Source of the DNA: Roseovarius indicus
GTDB taxonomy: Bacteria > Pseudomonadota > Alphaproteobacteria > Rhodobacterales > Rhodobacteraceae
DNA: 64,000 bases
Assembly (NCBI RefSeq): GCF_008728195.1
Contig: NZ_CP031598.1
Coordinates: 1,798,001 to 1,862,000, forward strand
Direction: 5' to 3'
The notes below the pieces were generated by a model. It searched no databases. It saw only the letters and a list, made by a program, of their open reading frames with translations, and was not told the origin of the DNA. A program made the translations under genes and the position numbers. Of the stretch, positions 56,996 to 64,000 are shown piece by piece (position 1 is the first letter of the stretch; each line of letters starts with the position of its first letter).

Positions 56996-57039
56996 ACGTC
57001 GGTATCACGTCGGTATTTTGTCGGTATCGCGTCGGTATC
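56996..57039 (+). repeat. Four-unit 11-bp tandem repeat (GTCGGTAT array), copy C
   Basis: Units read ACGTCGGTATC, ACGTCGGTATT, TTGTCGGTATC and GCGTCGGTATC. Here the array lies in a divergent promoter region, 143 bp from the folB start and 229 bp from the metallohydrolase start. The rest of this 414-bp gap holds nothing else I recognise. Confidence 0.9.
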
Positions 57040-57267
57040 GGCGTCTGTGGGGGCGGGGGTAAATGTGGCGCGCGGTGCGCAACGGGCCAGATGTGGGGTG
57101 GGGCGCAACGGGGATGGGGCGGCGCGGTGGACGCGGGATGTGCAAAATTCCTCTGTCCGTCGGCCGTGACACTCGCCGCGCCGGGCGAATGCACTATTCT
57201 CTCTGCGGACAGTCGAAGACATGTCGACGTCTGACGACGCCACGCAACAAACCCGGGAGGTTCCCAC

Positions 57268-58050
57268 ATGACGACCAGACGCAATTTCCTGATTGGCAGT
57301 GCCGCTGCCGGAACGGTGACGGTTCTGCCCTCGCTCGCACTTGCGGCCGAGGACGGCGCCAGCATGAGCTTCATGGATGGCAAACTGACCATTCACCCGA
57401 TTTCGCACGCTTCCTTTGTCATGGAGACGCCGGCGGGCGTGATCTATGTCGATCCGGTGGGCGAGGTCACGGATTACGAAGGCATGCCGGACCCGGAGCT
57501 CATCCTCGTGACGCACCGGCATGGCGACCATTTCAACGCCGAGTTGCTGGGCATGATGCCCGACGTGCCGATCCTGACCAATGCGGATGTGATGGGCATG
57601 ATGCCCGAGGAGATGCAGGGCCAGGCGCAGAGCATCGCGGCGGGCGAGAGCACCGAGATGATGGGTGTCGGGATCGAGGCGGTGCCGGCCTACAACATCA
57701 CCGAGGGGCGGATGGATTTTCACCCGCAGGACCGGGGCGATATCGGCTTTGTGCTGACGATCGACGGGAGCCGGGTGTATATCTCGGGCGACACGGAAGG
57801 CACCGACGAGATGCGCGCGCTCGAGGATATCGACGTGGCGCTGGTGTGCATGAACCTGCCCTTCACCATGACGGCGGAGCAGGCGGCGGAGGCCGTGGCC
57901 GAGTTCAATCCGGGCGTGGTGATCCCCTATCACTATCGCGGCCGGGATGGCGGCACGCAGGACCCGGAAGCCTTCGCGCAGATGCTGAACGATGCGGGGG
58001 CCGAGACCGAGGTCAAGCTGCATGACTGGTACAACGGCGAGCTGAGCTGA
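57268..58050 (+). CDS. Tat-exported MBL-fold metallohydrolase
   Basis: A 260-residue metallo-beta-lactamase-fold hydrolase. The N-terminus has a twin-arginine signal (TTRRNFLIGSAAAG, cleavage after ALA near 26), so it is exported folded to the periplasm. The metal site is THRHGDHF (His83, His85, Asp87, His88), with a late VYISGDTEG and VIPYHYRG. The substrate is unknown. GGGAGGTTCCCAC lies before the ATG. A repeat and terminator follow. Confidence 0.9.
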   Translation: MTTRRNFLIGSAAAGTVTVLPSLALAAEDGASMSFMDGKLTIHPISHASFVMETPAGVIYVDPVGEVTDYEGMPDPELILVTHRHGDHFNAELLGMMPDVPILTNADVMGMMPEEMQGQAQSIAAGESTEMMGVGIEAVPAYNITEGRMDFHPQDRGDIGFVLTIDGSRVYISGDTEGTDEMRALEDIDVALVCMNLPFTMTAEQAAEAVAEFNPGVVIPYHYRGRDGGTQDPEAFAQMLNDAGAETEVKLHDWYNGELS

Positions 58051-58060
58051 GCCGTTAAGA

Positions 58061-58086
58061 GTGGTGGGTTGGCACCCACCCTACGG
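58061..58086. repeat. GTAGGGTGGGT inverted repeat, copy 2
   Basis: Reverse orientation: GGTGGGTTGGCACCCACCC within 26 bp that are identical to copy 3 at 62318-62343. It lies 11 bases after the metallohydrolase stop and just before its terminator. Confidence 0.88.
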
Positions 58087-58118
58087 AAGGGCTCCGGCGT
58101 TGGCCGGGGCCTTTTTTT
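58087..58118 (+). terminator. Rho-independent terminator after the metallohydrolase
   Basis: AAGGGCTCCGGC pairs with GCCGGGGCCTT (two wobbles) around GTTG, followed by seven Ts. Confidence 0.85.
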
Positions 58119-58289
58119 GTTGGTCGGTGCAGTGCGGAGCTGAGAGCCGTTCAGGGTCACCCGATGCCAAGCAACCGGTTCCCGAAGATATCCTCGGGAG
58201 TTGGGTATGATGGATGTCGGTTGCGCGGGACGAAGCGGTCATCGCTCACGCGCGTTTCGAGGTCGGCTTTGATCTCTGCCGCTCGTTTC

Positions 58290-59339
58290 TCAGATGTCCG
58301 AATTTAGCCAAGCGATGTTGTGAGCGTAGCCTTCGCTGCACCATGCTTGCTGCAATTCGAGGTCCAATACGCAAAAGTAGTGTTCATAACGGTATTGATG
58401 AGTTTCCGAGAATGGCTGTCCGACAGAGTTACAGAATGCTTTGGCTTCCTCTAAGTCTTTGCCGGTCAGTTTCTCGCGACCTGTCAGTCTGGCCAGTCCA
58501 TAGCGTGCGTCTGGGCTGAAGACTACGGGCTGAGCGTAACTGCCGCATTTGCCGGAACTTGTATCCAGCCCCGAAAGCTCAACAATCACTTCAAAACTGC
58601 CATTCTTAGAATTCAGTTTCGCCAGTACTCCGTCTTTGAGATCAAACCAAACGTCACCTTTGCCATCAATCGCAGGGTACTTTCCATGTTCGCAAAGACG
58701 ACTGGTCGAGCCGCTTACCGTATCCCATCCCCAAAGCCCGTCACCTCCGAGGATTATTCGGCGCTCATCCGTGTCAAAAGCACCACCTAGCACCCAAGGC
58801 GACAGTTCAATCGAAGCCAAGGTGCTGACTTCGTTCGCTAAATGGTAGACAGCCGCGCCCTGTCGGTTGCTGTATAGAACCTTTTCACATGTGCCACTGA
58901 GCGCGAGAGGAACGAACGCTCCTTCCGGAAGTTGCAGTCTTTGGATACTTCCATTCTCAAGGTTCAGACGGGCGATGAAGCTTTGCATCGGTTCTTCGCC
59001 GCGCAAATGCATCAATAAATCGGGCCCCTTCGGATTATGCGAAAGCATCCAAACCGGAGATGCATTTTCACTGATCTTGCTTTCTTCCTCGGCGCTACCA
59101 TGAAGCTCATAAGATACAATTCCGTCGACCGATACAAAGACCCGCCTCGTGGTTTCATCGACAGCAATGGGACAGTTGCTTCCACCAGAGAAACCAATCT
59201 CTTGTTTATGTCGGAACGCTGTATCCGTCGAAATCAAGCATTGTCCGGGAGACTGTCCCGATATCAGGAGTTCAAAACCCGTTTCCATTGGTTCGACCTG
59301 CGTCCAACCATCGGCCAAGGACAAATTCATACTAGACAT
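58290..59339 (-). CDS. Low-GC orphan protein, possible beta-propeller
   Basis: A 349-residue protein of unknown function with clearly lower GC than its surroundings. It is built of short beta-strand-like repeats with Trp/Gly turns (RVFVSVDGIVSYEL, RIILGGDGLWGWDTVSG, GDVWFDLKDGVLAKL), suggestive of a WD40-like beta-propeller. No signal peptide is evident. It carries several cysteines near the C-terminus. It is flanked by two terminator-like hairpins with the same GCCGGGGCCTTT text and by a short direct repeat, consistent with an inserted piece of DNA. I cannot name its family. Confidence 0.7.
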   Translation of the reverse strand: MSSMNLSLADGWTQVEPMETGFELLISGQSPGQCLISTDTAFRHKQEIGFSGGSNCPIAVDETTRRVFVSVDGIVSYELHGSAEEESKISENASPVWMLSHNPKGPDLLMHLRGEEPMQSFIARLNLENGSIQRLQLPEGAFVPLALSGTCEKVLYSNRQGAAVYHLANEVSTLASIELSPWVLGGAFDTDERRIILGGDGLWGWDTVSGSTSRLCEHGKYPAIDGKGDVWFDLKDGVLAKLNSKNGSFEVIVELSGLDTSSGKCGSYAQPVVFSPDARYGLARLTGREKLTGKDLEEAKAFCNSVGQPFSETHQYRYEHYFCVLDLELQQAWCSEGYAHNIAWLNSDI

Positions 59340-59470
59340 GGATTTAACCTAGAGAGTCCAAAAGCACATGAAAAGCTGCCATTCGCGCAAGCCGCAGCAT
59401 CCGTCACTTTGGGCTCGAAGCGGTCATTGCGATCAGGACCCACTGCTGGTTCCCACGTAAGCCAGTTGCG

Positions 59471-59502
59471 GCAAAGGCCCCGGTATGTGCCGGGGCCTTT
59501 GC
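59471..59502. terminator. Perfect 13-bp hairpin upstream of the orphan gene
   Basis: GCAAAGGCCCCGG pairs perfectly with CCGGGGCCTTTGC around TATGTG. It has only a short T tract either way and lies 24 bp beyond the 5'-nucleotidase stop, which is where a terminator for that gene would be. Confidence 0.75.
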
Positions 59503-59525
59503 TGTCATGTTGTCGGTGAGTGCCG

Positions 59526-62120
59526 TCAGACGAACATGAACTCGTCGATGGCGGTGTCGAGGGCCAGCCCGTCCTGGAAGTCGAGGTTCTGGATGCGGGT
59601 GTCTTCGGCGGGGCCGGTGTCGGCCATGTCGAAGGCGGTGTCGGGCGTGGCGTGGGTGTCGAGCAGGTATTCGGCCAGCGCGTCCTGTTCGGTGCCGTCA
59701 TCGGCGAAGGTGGCGTCGCCCGTCTGCACGCCTTCCTGTTCGAGGGGGACGTAGTCGAAATCCTCGGGGAAGGGGTAGCCGTCGCCGCCGCCGATGAAGG
59801 TGCCGTTCTCGTCGTAGCGGGGTTCGGCGAGGAAGCCGAGGGTGACGACACCGTATTCGGCGTCGGGGTTGACGATCTCGCCGTCCTTGACCAGCACCGC
59901 GCGGATTTCGCCGGTCTCGGGATCGACGAAGGCGGCGTCCTCGATGCGCTGGCCTTCGGGGGCGTCGGGGTCGAAGCTGAAGACCACGCCGGAAACCTGG
60001 ATGAACTGGCCTCCGGCCTCGGGGTAGGCGGCGATGCCGTGTTCCAGGAGGGCCACGATCTCGGCGCCGGTGAGCGTGCCCACCACGAGGTCGTTGTTGA
60101 AGGCGAGCGTGGTCTGGATGTCGTTCTGGCTGATGCCGCCCTCGGGTTTGACGACGTTGCCGTCCTCGTCGAGGATTTCCTCGTTGACGCCGCGCACCGG
60201 CTCGGAGCCGCCCGGGGGCACGATGGTCTGGCCGATGGAGGCGCGGATGCCGCCGCCGTTCTTGACCGAGAGCCAGATGTCGTCGCCGTCGCCGTACATT
60301 TCATTGGCATAGGCGAGGTTGGCGTCGGCGGTGAGGTTGCCGAGGTTGGTTTCCTGGGTGCGGACGCCGTCGGGGTCGTCAGCGGTGCCGGTGCCGGAGC
60401 GTTCGCCGTTGAGGAAGACGTCGGAGACGCCGAAGACATTGCCCTCGGTGGCGAGGATCTGGTCCTGGATGGCGTCGGCGATGGCCTGGATTTCCGGGTC
60501 GATGTCGTCTTCGGCGTCGAGGTCGGCGACGCCCTGGTCGTCGGTGGCGTAGGCGCCGGAGATGTCGGGGTCGTAGCTTTCGGGGATGATGTTGCCGTAG
60601 GCGTCGAACTCGATGACCAGCCGGCCCACGTATTTGTAGGAGCCGTCGGTATTGACCACGGCGGTCATGGTGCCGCCGGCGTTTTCGACGAATTGCGGGT
60701 AGTCGCCCTGGTCGCTGTCGCCGTCGCGGGGGCGGTCATTCTCGTCGAAGAGGCGGGTGTTGGAGCCGCCGGCGACGATGATGTCGACATCGGTGAGGCG
60801 CTCGGCCAGTTCGAGCTCGATATCGATCTGCTGCATGTGGGAGAGCAGGATGACCTTGTCCATGGTCGGGTTGGCGGCGAGCAGCGCGTCGACCTCGGCC
60901 TGGATCTCGGCGGCGAGCGCGTCGAGCTCTTCGTCGGTGGGGGTGGTGCCGGCCCAGCCCGGGTGGGCGGTGACGCCCTCGGGCGAGGAGATCGAGCCGA
61001 GCGTGGGGGTGGTGGCGCCGACGACGCCGAAGATCTCGCCATCCTGCTCGATCACGGTGGAGGAGGTGACGACGCCGCCCTGGGGCGCCTGGCCGCCCTC
61101 GGTTTCCAGCGGGGCGAGGTTGGGGTCGCCCGAGAAGTCGAGGTTGGTGGAGAGGTAGGGGAACATGGTGCCGCCGAAATCCTCGCCCGCGAGTGCGGTG
61201 CCGTCGAGCGACGAGAAGTCGCCGGGGGCGGTGCCGTCGATCAGGCCGCCGAGCGGGGCGGTGCCGAAGTCGAACTCGTGGTTGCCGAGGGCGATGGCCT
61301 GCACGCCGAGCTCGTTCTGGATCTGGATGTCGGCGATGCCGGCGGAGCCGAAGACGGCGGCCGAGGCATCGTAGAAGAGGCCGGGGATGAAGGCGTCGCC
61401 CGAGGAGAGGGTGAGGGTGGCGTCGGCGCCCACGTCCTCGTCGCGCAGGACGTTGAGCACGCCCGAGAAGTTGGGCGCGTCGGTGACGGCGCGGGTGCCC
61501 GCTTCCTGGTCGGCGAAGTGCAGCAGGATGAGGGTGAAGGTGTCGGCGGGGTCGAGCACCTCGATCTCGACCGAGGCGAGATCGCTTTCGAAGGCGCCGT
61601 TGGAGATGCGGTAGTCGAAGGAGATGTCGCCGCCATCGAACCAGCGGGTCTGGGTGACTTCGACGGTGCCGTCTTCGGTCACCATGACATAGGCTTCGGG
61701 GAAGATGAAATTGCCGCCGACGCCGATCATCTGGCCGGGGCGGACGTCGCGGCCGTTGATTTCGGAGATATGCAGGTCTTCGGCCTCGGCGCCGTCGCCG
61801 GGCAGGTCGTTGCCGATCAGGTCGAGGGTGACGGGGTCGCCTTCGACGGTGCGTTCCATGTCGTCATTCGCGGTGGGGGTGCCGGCCGGGGCGGGGGTGG
61901 TCGGACCGTCGCCGCCGCCATCGCCGCCATCGTCATCGCGCAGGTTGCGCAGGACTTCGAGCAGGCGGGCGAGACCGGGCCCGTAGCCGTCGGTCGGGCC
62001 GGCGGGCGGCGTGGGCTGGCCGGGCATGTCGGGGAAGCCGGGGAAACCGGGGAGCCCGGGAAGGGCTTCGGCGCCGGGTTGGGGCTGGGGTTTGGGCTGG
62101 GGAAGGAAAGGTAAGGACAT
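59526..62120 (-). CDS. Large secreted 5'-nucleotidase/metallophosphatase with Pro-rich and cadherin-like N-terminus
   Basis: An 864-residue modular protein. A Pro-rich lead (about 1-50) and a Gly/Asp linker precede a cadherin/Ig-like domain (about 80-185; TPTANDDMERTVEGDPVTLDLIGND). The metallophosphatase core has LSSGDAFIPG, ALGNHEFDFG and LLSHMQQ. The 5'-nucleotidase C-domain has TNLGNLTADANLAYANE and NGGGIRASIG. There is no Sec signal. The acidic protein ends in DEFMFV, which with its acidity suggests type I secretion. It would release phosphate from extracellular nucleotides. An upstream TTG start is possible but unsupported. Confidence 0.9.
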   Translation of the reverse strand: MSLPFLPQPKPQPQPGAEALPGLPGFPGFPDMPGQPTPPAGPTDGYGPGLARLLEVLRNLRDDDGGDGGGDGPTTPAPAGTPTANDDMERTVEGDPVTLDLIGNDLPGDGAEAEDLHISEINGRDVRPGQMIGVGGNFIFPEAYVMVTEDGTVEVTQTRWFDGGDISFDYRISNGAFESDLASVEIEVLDPADTFTLILLHFADQEAGTRAVTDAPNFSGVLNVLRDEDVGADATLTLSSGDAFIPGLFYDASAAVFGSAGIADIQIQNELGVQAIALGNHEFDFGTAPLGGLIDGTAPGDFSSLDGTALAGEDFGGTMFPYLSTNLDFSGDPNLAPLETEGGQAPQGGVVTSSTVIEQDGEIFGVVGATTPTLGSISSPEGVTAHPGWAGTTPTDEELDALAAEIQAEVDALLAANPTMDKVILLSHMQQIDIELELAERLTDVDIIVAGGSNTRLFDENDRPRDGDSDQGDYPQFVENAGGTMTAVVNTDGSYKYVGRLVIEFDAYGNIIPESYDPDISGAYATDDQGVADLDAEDDIDPEIQAIADAIQDQILATEGNVFGVSDVFLNGERSGTGTADDPDGVRTQETNLGNLTADANLAYANEMYGDGDDIWLSVKNGGGIRASIGQTIVPPGGSEPVRGVNEEILDEDGNVVKPEGGISQNDIQTTLAFNNDLVVGTLTGAEIVALLEHGIAAYPEAGGQFIQVSGVVFSFDPDAPEGQRIEDAAFVDPETGEIRAVLVKDGEIVNPDAEYGVVTLGFLAEPRYDENGTFIGGGDGYPFPEDFDYVPLEQEGVQTGDATFADDGTEQDALAEYLLDTHATPDTAFDMADTGPAEDTRIQNLDFQDGLALDTAIDEFMFV

Positions 62121-62317
62121 GTGGTAACGCACCCTCGTATCCGGTTGTTGCGGTATGGAATGAAGCAATCAGGCCCATTCTTTGCGCAGGTCGGGTGACG
62201 GCTTTGTGGCGGTTTTCACAAAGTTTGGTGACGGGGGTGCGAGGGAGGTGGACGAGAGGGGAGGGCGCGAAGCGCGAGGGGGGGCGGAGGCTGCGGACCG
62301 GGGGCCGGGGTGCAGGG

Positions 62318-62343
62318 GTGGTGGGTTGGCACCCACCCTACGG
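62318..62343. repeat. GTAGGGTGGGT inverted repeat, copy 3
   Basis: Identical over 26 bp to copy 2. It lies in the 288-bp gap between the beta-barrel protein stop and the 5'-nucleotidase start; the rest of that gap is G-rich on this strand and holds no gene I can support. Confidence 0.88.
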
Positions 62344-62408
62344 TACGGCGCGAAGTGGCACGCCCCGGCGAGGGGCGTGCCGTCGTCGAGGGTCGAGGGC
62401 CGGCGGGG

Positions 62409-63050
62409 TTACTTGCCGCCGAGCTTGATGGAGACGCGCAGCAGCGCCGAGAAGGTTTCCGGCGCGACGGAGTAGGGCACGTCATAGGCCATCACGGTTC
62501 GGTCGAATTCGGCCCAGCGGGCCTCGGCGCCGATATGGACCCGGTCGTTGACGGCGTATTCGAGGCCGAGGCCCCATGTCCAGCCGCCGATATCGCTCGA
62601 GTCCGGGAAGGTTGTGACGGCGTTCCGGGTGAAGCCGGAATAATCCATCTGGGCGTAACCGGCGGTGCCGTAGACCAGCACGCGGTCGAAGGTCATGCCG
62701 GCGCGGGCGCGGATCGTGGCGATCGAGTCGATCCCGGCGTTACAGGTGAAGGCCGGGTTGAAGCAGGGCACCGTGCTCGACATGTTCGTGAAGGCCCAGT
62801 CGGCTTCGACACCCACGAGGAAACGGTTGTTGAACTGGTAATCGTAGCCGAGAAAGACGCCATACATGGCATCGTCAGAGTTGGGCTGGAACAGGTTGAA
62901 CGCGTTCGATTTCGGCTTCAGCTCGCCATAGCCGGCCATTGCGCCGGCGTGGAAGCCTGTCCAGTCATGGGTGCCCTGGGCTTCGGCCGCCTGGCCCATG
63001 AAGAGCGCTGCGGCGAGGGCAAGTGCGGTATTTCTGATTTTTGCAAACAT
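62409..63050 (-). CDS. Outer-membrane beta-barrel protein
   Basis: A 213-residue exported protein. A signal peptide (LALAAALFMGQAAEAQ) is followed by an eight-stranded-barrel pattern: WTGFHAGAMAGYGE, VFLGYDYQFNNRFLVGVEADWAF, IATIRARAGMTFDRVLVYGTAGYA, WTWGLGLEYAVNDRVHIGAEARWAEF and a closing strand SALLRVSIKLGGK. This is the OmpA-like or Omp25/31-type porin family of alphaproteobacteria. The ATG at 63050 has GGTGGAATTTAGA just upstream. Confidence 0.9.
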   Translation of the reverse strand: MFAKIRNTALALAAALFMGQAAEAQGTHDWTGFHAGAMAGYGELKPKSNAFNLFQPNSDDAMYGVFLGYDYQFNNRFLVGVEADWAFTNMSSTVPCFNPAFTCNAGIDSIATIRARAGMTFDRVLVYGTAGYAQMDYSGFTRNAVTTFPDSSDIGGWTWGLGLEYAVNDRVHIGAEARWAEFDRTVMAYDVPYSVAPETFSALLRVSIKLGGK

Positions 63051-63199
63051 TCTAAATTCCACCTTTGGTCCGTTATCGGAGTCCCCACCCCGAAGAGTCT
63101 CAGTGAACTTGAATCCGCGCAGTATGCACCGAGTCGGCGTCTTTTCCACGAAATAAGTGGGGGCCCGTCCGGGCAGGCCGGTGGATGAACCGTGGAACG

Positions 63200-63228
63200 A
63201 AAAAGGCCCCGGGCGATGCCGGGGCCTT
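63200..63228 (-). terminator. Rho-independent terminator after ctaD
   Basis: On the minus strand AAGGCCCCGG pairs with CCGGGGCCTT around a short loop, followed by a T run, 27 bp past the ctaD stop. Confidence 0.88.
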
Positions 63229-63254
63229 GATCTGGTGTCGCTGGAGGGCGGCGG

Positions 63255-64000
63255 TCAGTGCGCGTGGCCCTTGTCCCAGTCTTCCTGCTTGGGCAGGATT
63301 TCGAATGTGTGCTCGGGCGGGGGCGAGGCCACCGTCCATTCGAGCGTGTCGGCGTATTCGTTCCAGTAGTTGTTCTGGGTCACCTTCGCGCCGCGGAGGA
63401 GCGAGTAGATCACGATCCCGAAGAAGAACACGAAGGACGCAAAGGAGATGAACGCGCCGAGCGAGGACCACCAGTTCCAGACCGCGAAGGCCTCGGGGTA
63501 GTCGATGTAGCGGCGCGGCATGCCCTGGCGGCCCAGGAAGTGCTGCGGGAAGAAGGTGAGGTTGGCGCCCAGGAACATCGCCCAGAAGTGCAGCTTGCCT
63601 GCCCATTCCGGGTATTGGCGGCCCGTCATCTTGCCGAAGTAGAAGTAGATCCCGGCGAAGATGGCGAAGACGGCGCCCAGCGACATCACGTAGTGGAAGT
63701 GCGCGACCACGTAGTAGGTGTCGTGATAGGCGCGGTCGATGCCGGCCTGCGAGAGCACGATGCCGGTCACGCCGCCCACGGTGAAGAGGAACAGGAAGCC
63801 GAAGGCCCAGAGCATCGGCGTCTTGAACTCGATCGAGCCGCCCCACATCGTGGCGATCCACGAGAAGACCTTCACCCCTGTCGGCACGGCGATGACCATG
63901 GTTGCCAGCATGAAGTAGCTTTGCTGGGTCAGCGACATGCCGACGGTGTACATGTGGTGCGCCCACACGACGAAGCCGAGAAGGCCGATGGCGATCAGCG
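63255..64000 (-). CDS. ctaD: Cytochrome c oxidase subunit I, C-terminal part (runs off window)
   Basis: The last 248 codons of an aa3-type heme-copper oxidase subunit I; the gene continues past the right edge. The CuB His pair is in [10 protein letters not shown]. The heme a and a3 ligands are in [10 protein letters not shown]. The polar K-channel and helix VIII text [15 protein letters not shown] is also clear. The gene ends in EDWDKGHAH and is followed by an intrinsic terminator on its strand. It reduces O2 at the inner membrane. Confidence 0.97.
   Translation of the reverse strand, partial: LIAIGLLGFVVWAHHMYTVGMSLTQQSYFMLATMVIAVPTGVKVFSWIATMWGGSIEFKTPMLWAFGFLFLFTVGGVTGIVLSQAGIDRAYHDTYYVVAHFHYVMSLGAVFAIFAGIYFYFGKMTGRQYPEWAGKLHFWAMFLGANLTFFPQHFLGRQGMPRRYIDYPEAFAVWNWWSSLGAFISFASFVFFFGIVIYSLLRGAKVTQNNYWNEYADTLEWTVASPPPEHTFEILPKQEDWDKGHAH

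Noticed and set aside
59520..62114. An 864-codon open frame on the plus strand opposite the 5'-nucleotidase
   Set aside because: It is the exact antisense of a gene with clear family motifs. Its translation is a Gly/Val/Asp-rich mirror with no recognisable domain, as expected in high-GC DNA.

Overview
The window is a high-GC alphaproteobacterial chromosome segment, almost certainly from the order Rhodobacterales (Roseobacter-type). The clearest evidence is a SAM/SAH-type riboswitch directly in front of metK, a class known only from Rhodobacterales. Supporting signs are the metK-trmB order, an irr gene divergent from fabA, a FolB with a long C-terminal extension, DddP-like and DmdA-like proteins, and a short hairpin element common between Roseobacter genes. 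There are about 68 protein genes, one RNase P RNA, one riboswitch and no recognisable tRNA, rRNA, CRISPR array or intact insertion sequence.

Layout. 0-10.3 kb is catabolic, mostly on the minus strand: an enolase-superfamily enzyme (cut by the window edge), a zinc alcohol dehydrogenase, a TetA-like exporter, a small low-GC island (broken AHH-type toxin plus Imm11-like immunity gene), pcaD-pobA for 4-hydroxybenzoate, an EEP-family hydrolase, and an overlapping trio of HAD dehalogenase, alpha/beta hydrolase and threonine dehydratase. 10.5-18.8 kb holds an FKBP isomerase, then irr/fabA and fabB-fabI; these fatty-acid genes are separated by an opposite-strand block of two Gly/Pro-rich paralogues and a sulfotransferase. 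19-30.4 kb carries a DmdA-like GcvT-family protein, miaB, an OmpA/lipoprotein pair, the phoH-ybeY-corC-lnt operon and riboswitch-metK-trmB. 30.4-44.9 kb has argE, a DddP-like M24 protein, a second sulfotransferase, rnpB, an amidase with an excalibur lipoprotein, gatCA, tadA, rluB, a GlxA-type regulator, dtd, yqeY and carA. 45-57 kb has a glycosyltransferase behind a CtrA-like site, a GntR regulator, a UbiH-family monooxygenase, a tandem Lrp pair divergent from ilvC, and folP-folB. 57-64 kb has a Tat-exported metallohydrolase, a low-GC orphan gene, a large secreted 5'-nucleotidase, a beta-barrel protein and the 3' part of ctaD.

Alongside this mostly housekeeping content lies an unusual set of short dispersed repeats. 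Three intergenic sites carry exactly four 11-bp units of a GTCGGTAT motif (44 bp each). At least five intergenic sites carry paired or tripled perfect palindromes whose stems differ in sequence but stay complementary. Three sites carry a GTAGGGTGGGT inverted repeat. All three families meet in one 180-bp convergent gap near 43 kb.

The best candidates for something undescribed are the 11-bp arrays, the two Gly/Pro-rich paralogues with a near-identical C-terminal tail inside the fab cluster, and the paired palindromes. Gene calls rest on reading the translations against known family motifs; no database search was possible.
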